This document shows positions 36,257 through 45,361 of a stretch of 64,000 nucleotides of DNA, piece after piece. Position numbers and translations under genes: made by a program. The notes under the pieces are model-generated. The model saw only the letters and a list, made by a program, of their open reading frames with translations. It was not told the DNA's origin and searched no databases. The DNA is from Gaeumannomyces sp. JS-464. Taxonomy: Eukaryota > Ascomycota > Sordariomycetes > Magnaporthales > Magnaporthaceae. Position 1 is the first letter of the stretch, and every line of letters starts with the position of its first letter. Location of the stretch: assembly GCA_002197995.1 (NCBI GenBank), contig NGZR01000005.1:124001-188000 (forward strand). The letters are read 5' to 3'.

Positions 36257-37192
36257 ATGACCATCCGCTTCCTCCACAACATCGAGACCACGGGCCCTTT
36301 CACCGCTGCCGGCCAGCGCCAGGGCCCCGTCGACTCGCCCATGTCGCCCGCCGACATACCCTCGTGGCTCTTCCTCGGAGGTGAGTATTGCTCGCCCCCA
36401 GCCGAGCAGCAGCTGGCTAATGACTGCGACGACGACGGCCTCGGCTACGGGGCCGCCTTGGAGAAGGACGAGAGCGACGACGACGACGACGACGACGACT
36501 ATGAGGGCGGCGCCCTCAACTCGCTCTTCTTCCACCCCTATGCCGCTCCCGAGCGCTTCCCGGGCCTCTCGGGCACCTTCGCCCCGCCCCCGGCGCAAAT
36601 GCTGCCCCGCTCGTTTTCGGCGCCGCCGTCTGCTGAGCTGGCGCGGCTCCGCCCCGACAGCACGCCCCAGGCTGCTCCCGTCGTGCCCGAGCCGGTGGCG
36701 ATCCAGCATGACGACGAGGACGACGAGGGCGACGAGGATGAAGAGGAGTACGACGGCGACGACGAGAACGACCAGTGCCCCGCCATCGAGGACTCCCTCG
36801 CCAACGCCATCGCGCACGCCACCTCGCGGGCCGGCGTTGCCCGCTCCCTCCTCGAGAACCCGGCCGTCGCGGCCCTCATCCGGGACGACCCGGCCACGAG
36901 GGCCGAGCTCAGGGCCACCATGCACGAGCTCGCGGCCGCCATGGACGCCGTGGCCGCGCGCGTGGCCGAGGTCCGCGACGGCAACCAGGAGAGCTACGCC
37001 GGCATCTGGACCGGGCTCGGCGCCATCTGCGAGCTCGCCGCCGCGCTGGCGAGGGCCGTCTGCGAGCTCGTCGCTGGGGCGGAAAGGGCCGTCAACGCGG
37101 ACTCGGGCCTCGGCAAGGCCGTGTTTGTGCACGGCCCTCTCAAGGAGAACAACCAGCTGCTGATCGCGCCTACTCTCTGCTCTAATGCTTGA
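36257..37192 (+). CDS. Orphan acidic protein
   Basis: 311 aa, start at 36257 in a good context (GACAAAATGACC), stop TGA 37190-37192. I do not recognise the family. The N-terminal third has PSWLFLGGE and an Asp run (DDDDDDDDY, about residue 77). The middle is Pro-rich with a second acidic block (DDEDDEGDEDEEEYDGDDEND). The C-terminal 130 residues are Ala-rich, probably helical (AIAHATSRAGVARSLLENP, RAELRATMHELAAAMDAVAARVAEV, AAALARAVCELVAGAERAV). No signal peptide or TM segment. Codon use and length make it a likely real gene. Could be a nuclear or chromatin-associated scaffold, but that is only a guess from composition. Confidence 0.65.
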   Translation: MTIRFLHNIETTGPFTAAGQRQGPVDSPMSPADIPSWLFLGGEYCSPPAEQQLANDCDDDGLGYGAALEKDESDDDDDDDDYEGGALNSLFFHPYAAPERFPGLSGTFAPPPAQMLPRSFSAPPSAELARLRPDSTPQAAPVVPEPVAIQHDDEDDEGDEDEEEYDGDDENDQCPAIEDSLANAIAHATSRAGVARSLLENPAVAALIRDDPATRAELRATMHELAAAMDAVAARVAEVRDGNQESYAGIWTGLGAICELAAALARAVCELVAGAERAVNADSGLGKAVFVHGPLKENNQLLIAPTLCSNA

Positions 37193-37204
37193 CTTTCTCG
37201 GGAG

Positions 37205-37391
37205 CCTAGCAGGTGGGTTATAAGGGTGCGGATTTTTTATCTTTTGGATTTTTTTTTAACCTTTTTTTTTTCAACACCCCCTGATAGGTAGGTTATGATG
37301 ATCTGGTCTCTCTATCCCACAACTCCTTGCAGGTTGGTCTAAAGGCACGGTTTCTTCTCATTCCGTCCTCCTTGCAGGTAGGTACCTAGGT
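37205..37391 (+). repeat. GCAGGT(A/T)GGT / GATAGGTAGGT short repeats
   Basis: Four related units follow the orphan gene: AGCAGGTGGGTTATAA, TGATAGGTAGGTTATGA, TTGCAGGTTGGTCTAA and TTGCAGGTAGGTACCTAGG. They have irregular 50-70 bp spacing in the 3' flank and resemble the TAGG tract at 50243. Confidence 0.55.
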
Positions 37392-38175
37392 TTCGACGAA
37401 CATTCTTTTGTTCCATCAAACAAATACTGAATGATCATGCTCCGCTTTCGGATCCTACGATATTGTGATAGTTGTTACTCCAAGATGTATAGTGGTCAAA
37501 CCGGATAGTGCCTTGTATTTCATCACGAGCAGTGGTTAATAGATCGCTTGAAGCAATTAAGAATTCGATCTGCGTGTATCGTCCCTCGCGGGGTGTAGAC
37601 CGTGATGAACTTGAGTTGTCAACGGCCGAATAAAAGATGCTTGTCAAATATAGATGTAGTCAGTTTCCCGTCGCTGCGCAGGTGTTTGAGAGAAGTTGGG
37701 CTTTACAGAGGGCCTTTTGTTGTTGTACACGGTGTTGTTGCCGGCCGCATCACGGAGGCCCAAAATGGAGGACAGCGTCCAACAAGGGGAGACTCAAGGG
37801 GCTTGCGGCTTGGTAACTGTGCGCTGGCCCTCTTGTTGAAGATCTGGTCGATGACAGGCCTCGCTTCCAACCGGGCTACATGTGTGAATAAAGACACGAC
37901 ATCCGTTTCCGGATGTCTTGCTCGTCACAAAGAGGAAAAAGGCATCATGTGAACGCCATCGACTCTTTGTCGCCTATCCTCGACAAAGACTCGACCCTTC
38001 CAAGTCGGCAAGTCTTTGTTCTTTACACTCGAGGAGACCGTGATAAATAACCCCTTGACAATCCTTGAAGAGCGAGGGGGGAAAAATGCCATCTACACCA
38101 ACACAAATCAGAATCTCTCAAGTCCAGCCCCCGAAGAACAACAACACTAAAAACCACCCCAAAAATCCCGAAATC
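37392..38175. other. Intergenic
   Basis: No recognisable gene in the rest of this roughly 1 kb gap. AT content is higher than in the flanks. Confidence 0.4.
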
Positions 38176-38855
38176 ATGCCCCCAGGGTCAGACACATCTT
38201 CCCAGACTGGGGCGTCGACCTGGACGGCCTCGTCGCCTACCCGGACCACTGGCAGCCCTCCAACGTCATCTTCAACATCATCCTCGACCTCGAGGACCTG
38301 GACCGGCTGCAGCAGTTCGAGCTCTCGCACGCCGGCTCGGCCAACGAGTGGTGGGGCGAGCAGTCGTACAGCGCGGTCCGCGACGTCCGCGGCACCATGT
38401 CGCTGGTGTCGAAGCGGCTGCAGGTGCTCCGGTTCGGGTCCGACCGCGACGTCGAGCTCGCGCCGTTCCAGGAGGACCACCCGGACGTGCGGCAGGACGT
38501 GTACGACGAGGTCGCGCAGGTGCACGAGTACCTGCGCCGCGTCGAGTACGTCCTCGTGCACGGCGGCCGCGGGCTCGAGGACAAGAACGGCTGCCTCCCC
38601 AAGTGGGCCAGGGAGCGCGCGGGCAGGGACCCGACCTGGCTGCTCCGCAACTACCTGGCCGAGCTCCGCATCCTGAGCCGCCAGGTCGAGCACATGGCGC
38701 TGCTGTGCCGCGAGATCGCCGGGGCCAGGGTCGGCGAGAAGACGGCGGCGACGCTGGCCGAGGAGAAGGATCGGTTCGTCACGCTCATGGGCGAGTACTA
38801 CTGCAAGCAGCAGGACAAGGACGACGAGTTCCATCGCGGCTTCCAAGACGAGTAG
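38176..38855 (+). CDS. Orphan protein (one frameshift at codon 3)
   Basis: From the ATG at 38176, adding one C to the CCCCC run 38179-38183 gives a clean 226-codon frame ending TAG 38853-38855: RHIFPDWGVDLDGLVAYPDH, VIFNIILDLEDLDRLQQFEL, RDVELAPFQEDHP, VHEYLRRVEYVLVHGGRGL, LRILSRQVEHMALLCREIAG and KQQDKDDEFHRGF. I do not recognise the family. It looks like a soluble, largely helical protein without signal peptide. The uncorrected frame from the ATG gives only a Ser/Thr-rich shadow, which supports the correction. Convergent with the enoyl-CoA hydratase gene. Confidence 0.65.
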
Positions 38856-39073
38856 GGGGTCGGTTGGGCTGGCGTGGCGAACAGAGTCTTTTGGAGGGTT
38901 TGCATTGGTTTTTGTGTTTTTGCGTTTGGATAGGAGAGAAAATACTTGATACTTTGGCTGGTGGATCTGGCAGTAAAACAAATTGTTGTAACCCTGGCTA
39001 GTCTTGGGGTTTTATCGCTGTTGTCAAGTGATGTCGTAAAGGATGATGATGGATGGTGGACAGGTTTTCCAGG

Positions 39074-39967
39074 TTACAATTTGCTGTCCTTCCACACGGG
39101 CTTCCGCCTCTCCACAAAGCTCCGGACACCCTCCTGCATGTTCTCGCCGCCGTCGATCCTCCCGTACATGCCCCTGGACAGCAGGTCGGTCGCCTGCTCG
39201 GGCCCCATGCCCTCCCAGCCGAGTCGCAGCCCCTCGCGGCTGACGATGACGGCGTCGGGAGAGTTGGCCGCCATCTCGGCCGCCACGCGCAGCGCCTCGT
39301 CGACCACGGCGCGGCCGTCGCCGGGCACGACAAAGTTCACGATCCCCCACTCGCGCATCTGCTCGGCCGTGTACGACGTGCGCCCCAGCAGCGCCATCTC
39401 GGCGGCGCGCTGGCGGCCGACAACGCGCGCCAGGCGCGGCAGGGCTCCCGCCAGGGCGACGACGCCCTTGCCGACCTCGGGCAGCCCGAAGCGGGCGTCG
39501 GCGGCGGCGACAACCAGGTCCGCGTTGATCACCATCTCCATGCCGCCGCCGAAGGCCAGTCCGTTGACAGCCAGCACGATGGGCTTCTTGCCGGCGCGGT
39601 TCGCCATGCCGCCGAAGCCGCCAGTGCCGACGAGGGTGCCGCTGGCGGGCCTCTTTGCGCCGCGGTTGTCGTCGGCCTGGTGCTGGTGGTTGCCGTCCCA
39701 CTCGCGCAGGTCGGCGCCGGCGCAAAAGGCGCGGCCCGAGCCCGTCAGGACAGCGCAGCGGAGCCACGGCTCATCGTCGTACCAGCGCCAGAGCTGGGCA
39801 AGGGCGGCGTGCTGGGGCGTCGGGATGGCGTTGAGCTGCTTTGGCCTATCCAGCGTGACGAGCACGACGTGCGCGGCTGGGAACGAGACGATGGTGTTGG
39901 CGACCTGGGGTGGCGCTGTTCTTAGCTGTTTGGGAAGCGCCGCCGAGCTGCTGCTCGAGGAGGCCAT
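39074..39967 (-). CDS. Peroxisomal enoyl-CoA hydratase/isomerase family protein
   Basis: 297 aa, intronless, start ATG 39967 (MASSSSSSAAL). Crotonase-fold features: VTLDRPKQLNAI, oxyanion-hole segment RAFCAGADLREW (residues about 82-93), NGLAFGGGMEMV with the second oxyanion Gly and first catalytic Glu, and ADARFGLPEVGKGVV with the second Glu. Both acidic residues of true hydratases are therefore present. The C-terminus is exactly KDSKL, a canonical PTS1, so it should act in peroxisomal beta-oxidation. The longer upstream frame to 40150 is open but has no N-terminal targeting logic. The gene carries no frameshift. Confidence 0.92.
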   Translation of the reverse strand: MASSSSSSAALPKQLRTAPPQVANTIVSFPAAHVVLVTLDRPKQLNAIPTPQHAALAQLWRWYDDEPWLRCAVLTGSGRAFCAGADLREWDGNHQHQADDNRGAKRPASGTLVGTGGFGGMANRAGKKPIVLAVNGLAFGGGMEMVINADLVVAAADARFGLPEVGKGVVALAGALPRLARVVGRQRAAEMALLGRTSYTAEQMREWGIVNFVVPGDGRAVVDEALRVAAEMAANSPDAVIVSREGLRLGWEGMGPEQATDLLSRGMYGRIDGGENMQEGVRSFVERRKPVWKDSKL

Positions 39968-40297
39968 GGTTGCTGGGCCCTGCTGGGTAGGGATGCAGGC
40001 TAAGTGTGTGGATGTATGAATTGATGTATTGGTGCAAGCTGGATTTGACGGGAATGTCGGCACAGCAAGCAGGCCGACGTTGAAATGGAGCTGGCACATC
40101 TCCACCTCCACAACGTAAGCCTCGGCACTTTCCTCACTCGGGAGACGCAAGGAAGGCGTGGCCCACTCGCTCTGCGGGGAGGAGCTGTCGCAGGGGCCTG
40201 TTAGACCTGCAGTAGCCTAATTGGGCAGTTCCAGTACGCACTCACCGGGACCGTTTCCTCAACTCAACCTTCACCTGTATTTCCTGGCCTCGAGGTC

Positions 40298-40680
40298 CTA
40301 GCTCAGCTTTTTCCGCTTCAGGTTGTGACGCCGCGCCATGCCGTCGAGGGCTTCCCGAGCGCCGTCTCGGTTGAGCCACCGCCTGAACTTGTTGGTTCCT
40401 CGCCGCCCTCGCCTTCTCGCCAGCCACGACGACGACCGAGTCGGGGCGGATGGGTTCTTGGGATGCATGAGCCTGGCCCTGTTGTTCCCCGTCCTCGGCC
40501 CCGCCCACCGTGTGCGTACCAGCAATTAACAAGGCTCCTCCCGAGCGGATGCGGACGTACAGCCGGGCCAAAACGATGGCTGCTACCAGCACGATCGGGG
40601 TGGAGAAGAAGCCCAACGCTTGGCCTACGATGGTCCCCGCCGCTAGCAGGCTCGCCGGCTCCTTCCTTGCACATAAACAT
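40298..40680 (-). CDS. Possible small membrane protein (uncertain)
   Basis: A minus-strand frame encodes ASLLAAGTIVGQALGFFSTP and IVLVAAIVLARLYVRIRS, a plausible TM hairpin. A short candidate intron (GTACGC...CAACAG, about 40468-40515) and a very basic end (KFRRWLNRDG, RRHNLKRKKLS, TAG 40298-40300) follow. The ATG at 40680 (MFMCKEG) is in a different phase, so a frameshift or another start is needed. Similar length to small mitochondrial or ER membrane proteins. I do not recognise it, and it may be spurious. Confidence 0.3.
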
Positions 40681-40893
40681 TCTATTCAAGTGACGATATC
40701 TCAACTAGCCCTACAGTCGGCCAAAGAGTTGAGCAAATGTCAAAACCCCAGGCGTCGGTGAGTGCAAGCACAAACATTGATATTATTCATACATCAAAAA
40801 GAAGCCTGGCTGGTATCAAATGCAACAAGAGAGGATGTTTGGGTGGGAGAGAAAACAACCAAGACTGGCGGGAGGTCATATCGCTGTCGCGCC

Positions 40894-43663
40894 CTACGCC
40901 GGCAGCCCACGCTTCTCGCTCTCGGTAAAGAAGATGACCATGCGCCAGAGCTTCTTGACAAGGTCTTCGCCGTCCTCGTCGAGCGCACCCTCGAGCTCCT
41001 CGACCAGCTCCGCCGGCTTGCCGTGTTTGCGCAGGTGCTCGATCACCACCTCGACCAGAATCTCCTCCTGCACGCCCAGGTACTCGACAACCTTCTTCTC
41101 CACAAATGGCCGCAGCTTCTCCTGGATGATGGATCCATGTGGTCCCACTGCACGTCCCATGCCCAGAGGCCGTCCTTGTCCGTCGGGATCTCCTGCGCGA
41201 GCGACCGAACAGCCTTCTGAACCTCTTCCTCCGTCATGATCTGGCCGGCCGACAGCGGCTCGAACTTGATGGGGATCAGCTGTCGTCGCGTCTTGCCGTC
41301 CGCTTCCTCGTCGTCCAGCAGGCCCTCGACCTCGGCAAATGTGCGCCGCGCCAGTGCCGCCCGTTGCGTCTGCGCCTTCTGGGCCGCTGCACCGAACGAG
41401 ATGGTGAAGCGCTGTGGCGCTGCAGCGGGCGCTCCGCTCTCCGGGCGGCCGTTGGCGTCGCCGGCCATGGCATCCCCACCAGCCGGAAGCAGCTCGCGCT
41501 CTTGCTGCTCGAGAAACGAGTCGGCCATGCCCTTGGCTTGCTCCATCTGTCGCTCCTCGCGCCGCCGCTCCTCGGCCTCGGCCCGGCGGTCGGCGTCGTC
41601 ACGTGTGCGCTCCTCGCCCAGCTCCTGCGCCCGCTTGCGAGCCCACGCTCCCCGGTCCCGGTAGTACAGGTGGCTCTTGCGGCTGGCCTCCCGTTCGTCG
41701 TCCCAGCCGCGGTCGCGCTCGAGCTGCTCCGTTTTCCTCCTGGCTGCGTTTTCCGCCTCGGCTCGATCGCGCTCCTGCTCACGGTCCAGGGCTGCCTGAC
41801 GAGCCCTCTCGCGGTTGGCCCACTTACGCTCCGCCTCGTTGTACAGCTTGTCGTCGTCGGCCTTCTGCTGAGCGACCTCACATCGGTGCAGCTCCTCGTC
41901 ACTCGCATCCGTGTCGTCGTCGTCCCTCCAGTACTGGCCGTCGCCGTTGATGGCACCGCCGTTGACAAAGGCTACGCCATCGCGCCCGTCACGGCGGCTG
42001 GTGCCGTTCTGGCCCCGTGGGCCGGATGGTGCGTTGGGCACGCGCGGTCCGATCGGTGTCTGATTGGAGCCGGGGGGCGGCGAATCCACGCGCGAGGCCC
42101 GGCCGCCGTTGCTGCGTTGACGCTCCAGCTCCTCAAGCTCCTCTTCTCTCTTCAGGCGCTCCTGGTCGCGCTGTTGCTCCGCTCGCGGAAGGCGGCAATC
42201 TCAGCGGCCACGACTTCGCGCATCTCGGGTGGAATCTCTGCTAGCTCGTCATCCTGGCAAGAGGAATACTTATGACCTCGACATCTCCCGACGCAGCGGC
42301 ATCTCTCATGGCCACGTCGCCGTCGCCGTCCTTAGCGGCCTTGACGCTCGGCCTGAACAGCTCATGCACCATTTCCTTCAGCCTGGTTCGCGCCGCCTCG
42401 AGACTGGCCTTTGCCTTGGCCTGCCCGTCTTCTCCTAGCGTGGAGCGGTGATGCTCCAAGTATTTGATTGTAGCTTCGTCGACCGTCACTGGCAGCACGA
42501 CCTTCTCGATGCCTGGGTACGGGTCCTCTTCGACGGGCTGCTCATCGGCGGACTTCTCCTTGTCCACGTCCTCCCCGTTCTGCTGCTCGCCGTTGGCCTC
42601 CTTCTTGGCATCTTCCATGGGCTCATCCTTGGTCGCATCCCCGGCTCCCACAGCTCCATCCTTGGGCGTATCCTTTGTCTCGGCTGGCTCGCCCGCGCCG
42701 TCGGTCGGTTCCTGCTTTTTGACGGGGACCTTCAGATTCCGAAGAAGCTCGACAGCGGTGGCTAGCGACTCGACATCCTCGTACTGGGCGAAGCCAAACA
42801 CCTGACCCTTGGTGTTTTCCATCTGCGACTTGGCCGAGTCCCAGCGCTTGAGCCGGCCGGCCGAGTTGAGGATCTTCTGGAGACCCGCCTCACCACACAC
42901 TCCCTCAGGAATGTTCCGAACAAAGATGGTCCGCAGCTTGTCCTCGAGAGTTGGGGACAGCAGGTTCTGCATGCTCTCGCGCACGTTGGCCCGCGCCTGC
43001 TCGAGGCCCCGGTCGTAGGGGTGGCGAGTCTCGCGGCCGCCGCCTCCGCCGCGGGCGCCCCTGTCGCGGTCGCGCGGCTCACGATCGCCGCCATCGCCGG
43101 CCCGGTGGTCGCCGCTAGCGGACACGGGCGTATCCGGCTCACCTCTGAAACTGCGACCGCCTCCCGCTCCAGCCGCCGGGACGTTGGGCTTGTTAGGCAG
43201 ATTGGGTCCGCCGAGCCGGATGACGGGGGCGTTGAAGTTGATGTTGGGGAGGTTCGTGGGCGGCTGAAAGGAACCGGGCAGGCCGCTCGGTCGATTAGCT
43301 TGGGGGTTGTTATTTGGCGGCGGCATGCCTGGAGGGGGCGCCATCCCTGGGGCGGAGGACATGCCTGGCGGTTGGCCTGTGTTTGGTCAGTTAGAGAGCA
43401 GGTCGCGGGAGACGCGGGAGGCGGGTTCGCTGGGTGCATACCTAGACCTGGCGGCGGGATCATTCCTGGCGGTCCTCCAGCTCCTGGGCCGGGAGGGAAA
43501 GGAGGGTAATTAGGAAGACCATAAGGCGGCGGCCCTGGAATAGAGATCAAGCAAAAGGTCAGCCGATTGTCAGTGTCTCACGCGATGGCGGCTGCTGGAC
43601 GAGGGGGTCATTCTTCATCGGAGCTGGGCTCGTACTTCCGCCGTAAGGGTTGTAGCCGGACAT
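40894..43663 (-). CDS. RBM25-like splicing factor: RRM + charged RE/ED region + C-terminal PWI
   Basis: Nuclear RNA-binding protein of pre-mRNA splicing. Start at 43663 (MSGYNPYGG). Introns begin after PPS (about 43606) and after PPPGL (about 43440). Order: Pro/Gly/Met-rich N-terminus (GMPPPNNNPQ), RRM (TIFVRNIPEGVCGE, LKRWDSAKSQ, VFGFAQYEDVESL), an acidic linker, a long charged coiled region (RERARQAALDREQERDRAEA, RREERQMEQAKG), then PWI (QEKLRPFVEKKVVEYLGVQE, FTESEKRGLPA). Frame breaks near 42262 (GG expected GGG), 42185 and 41133 each need one base. The blocks on either side are collinear, so the gene is probably intact, about 880 aa. Stop TAG 40894-40896. Confidence 0.9.
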
Positions 43664-44300
43664 GTCGGCGCTTGGTGGCTCTGCAGACGCAATTGGGAAT
43701 TCAAGATCTGCCTTGTAAAGCGCGCCAGGTTCGAGATGTCTACAAGTAGTGGCCGACTGGTCCGCGGCGGCGGCAAGGGCGAGGTGTGGATGGTCGGCCG
43801 CGCTGGTTTGCTGCCTCGATTGACGAGCAAAATTCACGGGCGGCGCAAAGTCTGGAAACGCGACGGCCAGGCGCCACCTCCATCAAGCTCCGACCAAGTT
43901 CCACGGCGGGTGGGGCCATTGGCCAACCCCACCCATCGTGCAGGGCGGTCTGCTGTGCACAGCCAAAAGAGAACTGGGTCACGTGTCGCTGCAAACATCA
44001 TGCACCTTTAACTTGATCTCGATTCGTGTGGCTCGTGCACCCCCAATCGTGGGTAGCTTGGGGTGTCGAATTTGGCAGCCCGCTACGAAAAAAGTAGCGC
44101 CTATCCTTTAGCGCCCAACGTCCAACGATACCAGCGTGCAAACAAGGGCCTGTATATGAGCACAGCTCAAGGCGACTAGACCCTTCTACACCAATTGGTC
44201 CGGGCTGACCGAGCCTACCGACCGTGAGCCGTCCCTCCGCCGACAGCCCTGTCCACAGTCCCCCACGCTGACCAGAGCTCCCCTCCTTCCCGAGCAGGCC
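43664..44300. other. Intergenic, divergent promoters RBM25-like / bS21m
   Basis: About 640 bp between two divergent housekeeping genes, probably a shared promoter. No other feature seen. Confidence 0.45.
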
Positions 44301-45014
44301 ATGGAGGTCAGGCACGCCGTCCAGGGCGTCCTCCGCTCCTCTGCCTTCTCATGCGCAACATCCTCGCCAGCCCTCCTGCTCGCCTCGCGCCGCCACACGC
44401 CCTTCCTCTCCGCCATCCGCCACCAGTCCACCGCCGCCTCCCCCGCTGCCTCCCCCGCCGCCCCGGCAGCAGCAGCAGCGGCGTCCGCGCGGGCGCCGGC
44501 CCGGGAACCACAAAACACCCCTGCCTGGGCGAGGCCCAAGAACCCCGGCCCGTCCGCGGCCCCGAGCGGCGGCGGCGGCGGCACCATCGGCGGCCGCTAC
44601 GAAAACACCGTCATGAGCCGCCTGAACCTGCCGCGGGACCCGGGCGCGTCCTCCATGAGCGCCATGATCTCCAACAGCATCGCCAACCGCGGCGGCGGCA
44701 ACGGCGCGGGGTCCTACTTCCACGTCAACGACTTCCTGGGCAAGCACGAGGAGCGCGAGCGCCGCCGCCTGGTGCCCTCGCTCGGCCGCGAGGTGCCCGT
44801 CAATAACAACGTCGACCCGGCCCGCGCCTTTGCGCTGCTGTCCATGTCCATCAAGCGCAACAAGGTGCCCCGGGACGTGCGCCTGCAGAGGTTCCATGAG
44901 CGGCCCGGGCTCAAGCGCAAGCGCCTCAAGATGGAGAGGTGGCGCGCCCGCTTCAAGTACAGCTTCCGCCACACCGTCAACCGCGTCAGGGAACTGGCCA
45001 AGCAGGGCTGGTGA
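44301..45014 (+). CDS. Mitochondrial small-subunit ribosomal protein bS21m
   Basis: 237 aa, intronless and undamaged. The N-terminus is a mitochondrial presequence (basic and Ser/Ala-rich, RSSAFSCATS, LLASRRHTPFLSAIRHQST) followed by a low-complexity Ala/Pro spacer. The C-terminal 60 residues carry the S21 signature: DPARAFALLSMSIKRNKVPRDVRLQRFHERP and GLKRKRLKMERWRARFKYSF. S21 proteins bind 16S-type rRNA in the small subunit. The long Ala/Pro/Gly-rich region before the domain is usual for filamentous fungi. Stop TGA 45012-45014. Confidence 0.93.
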   Translation: MEVRHAVQGVLRSSAFSCATSSPALLLASRRHTPFLSAIRHQSTAASPAASPAAPAAAAAASARAPAREPQNTPAWARPKNPGPSAAPSGGGGGTIGGRYENTVMSRLNLPRDPGASSMSAMISNSIANRGGGNGAGSYFHVNDFLGKHEERERRRLVPSLGREVPVNNNVDPARAFALLSMSIKRNKVPRDVRLQRFHERPGLKRKRLKMERWRARFKYSFRHTVNRVRELAKQGW

Positions 45015-45361
45015 GGGGGGTATTTTTTTTTGAGCATGTCGACTGGCATCGGCTGGAAGAAGCACGACTCCGACCCCGGCAAGATGGGGCTGTGTATATA
45101 AGGCTTGTAGCTGTAGCTACATAAGCAGCAAGATCAGACGCTTGGTTATTGTGAGTGCATGTCTAGTGCGGGCTAGCAATCACAGAGCGAGGCGCATCAA
45201 AACGAGAGCGTCAACATAGGTATTCGCGCAATTCTCTTCGGAAGAGTGTCTCATAAGGTCGTCTTACATGGCCTATTCGTTTGCACTTATTCTGTATACT
45301 CTAGGCAGTCCTGGCACATGACAGTCCTTGACTGCGGCCCAATCCACCGCCTGTCGTGTGC
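45015..45361. other. Intergenic between convergent bS21m and HAUS6
   Basis: 3' flanks of two convergent genes. A T9 run at 45024-45032 follows the bS21m stop. Nothing else seen. Confidence 0.45.

Noticed and set aside
33947..38175. RiPP precursor near the UstYa gene
   Set aside because: No signal peptide followed by repeated cores with dibasic sites was found in any frame I examined.
38118..38981. 287-codon minus-strand ORF
   Set aside because: Antisense to the 38176 gene. The plus frame has better amino-acid composition, although neither has a known domain.
39053..39925. 290-codon plus-strand ORF
   Set aside because: Antisense shadow of the enoyl-CoA hydratase.
41139..42275. 378-codon plus-strand ORF rich in Leu and Val, membrane-like
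   Set aside because: Antisense to the charged coiled region of the RBM25-like gene; Glu/Arg codons read backwards give Leu/Ala/Pro.
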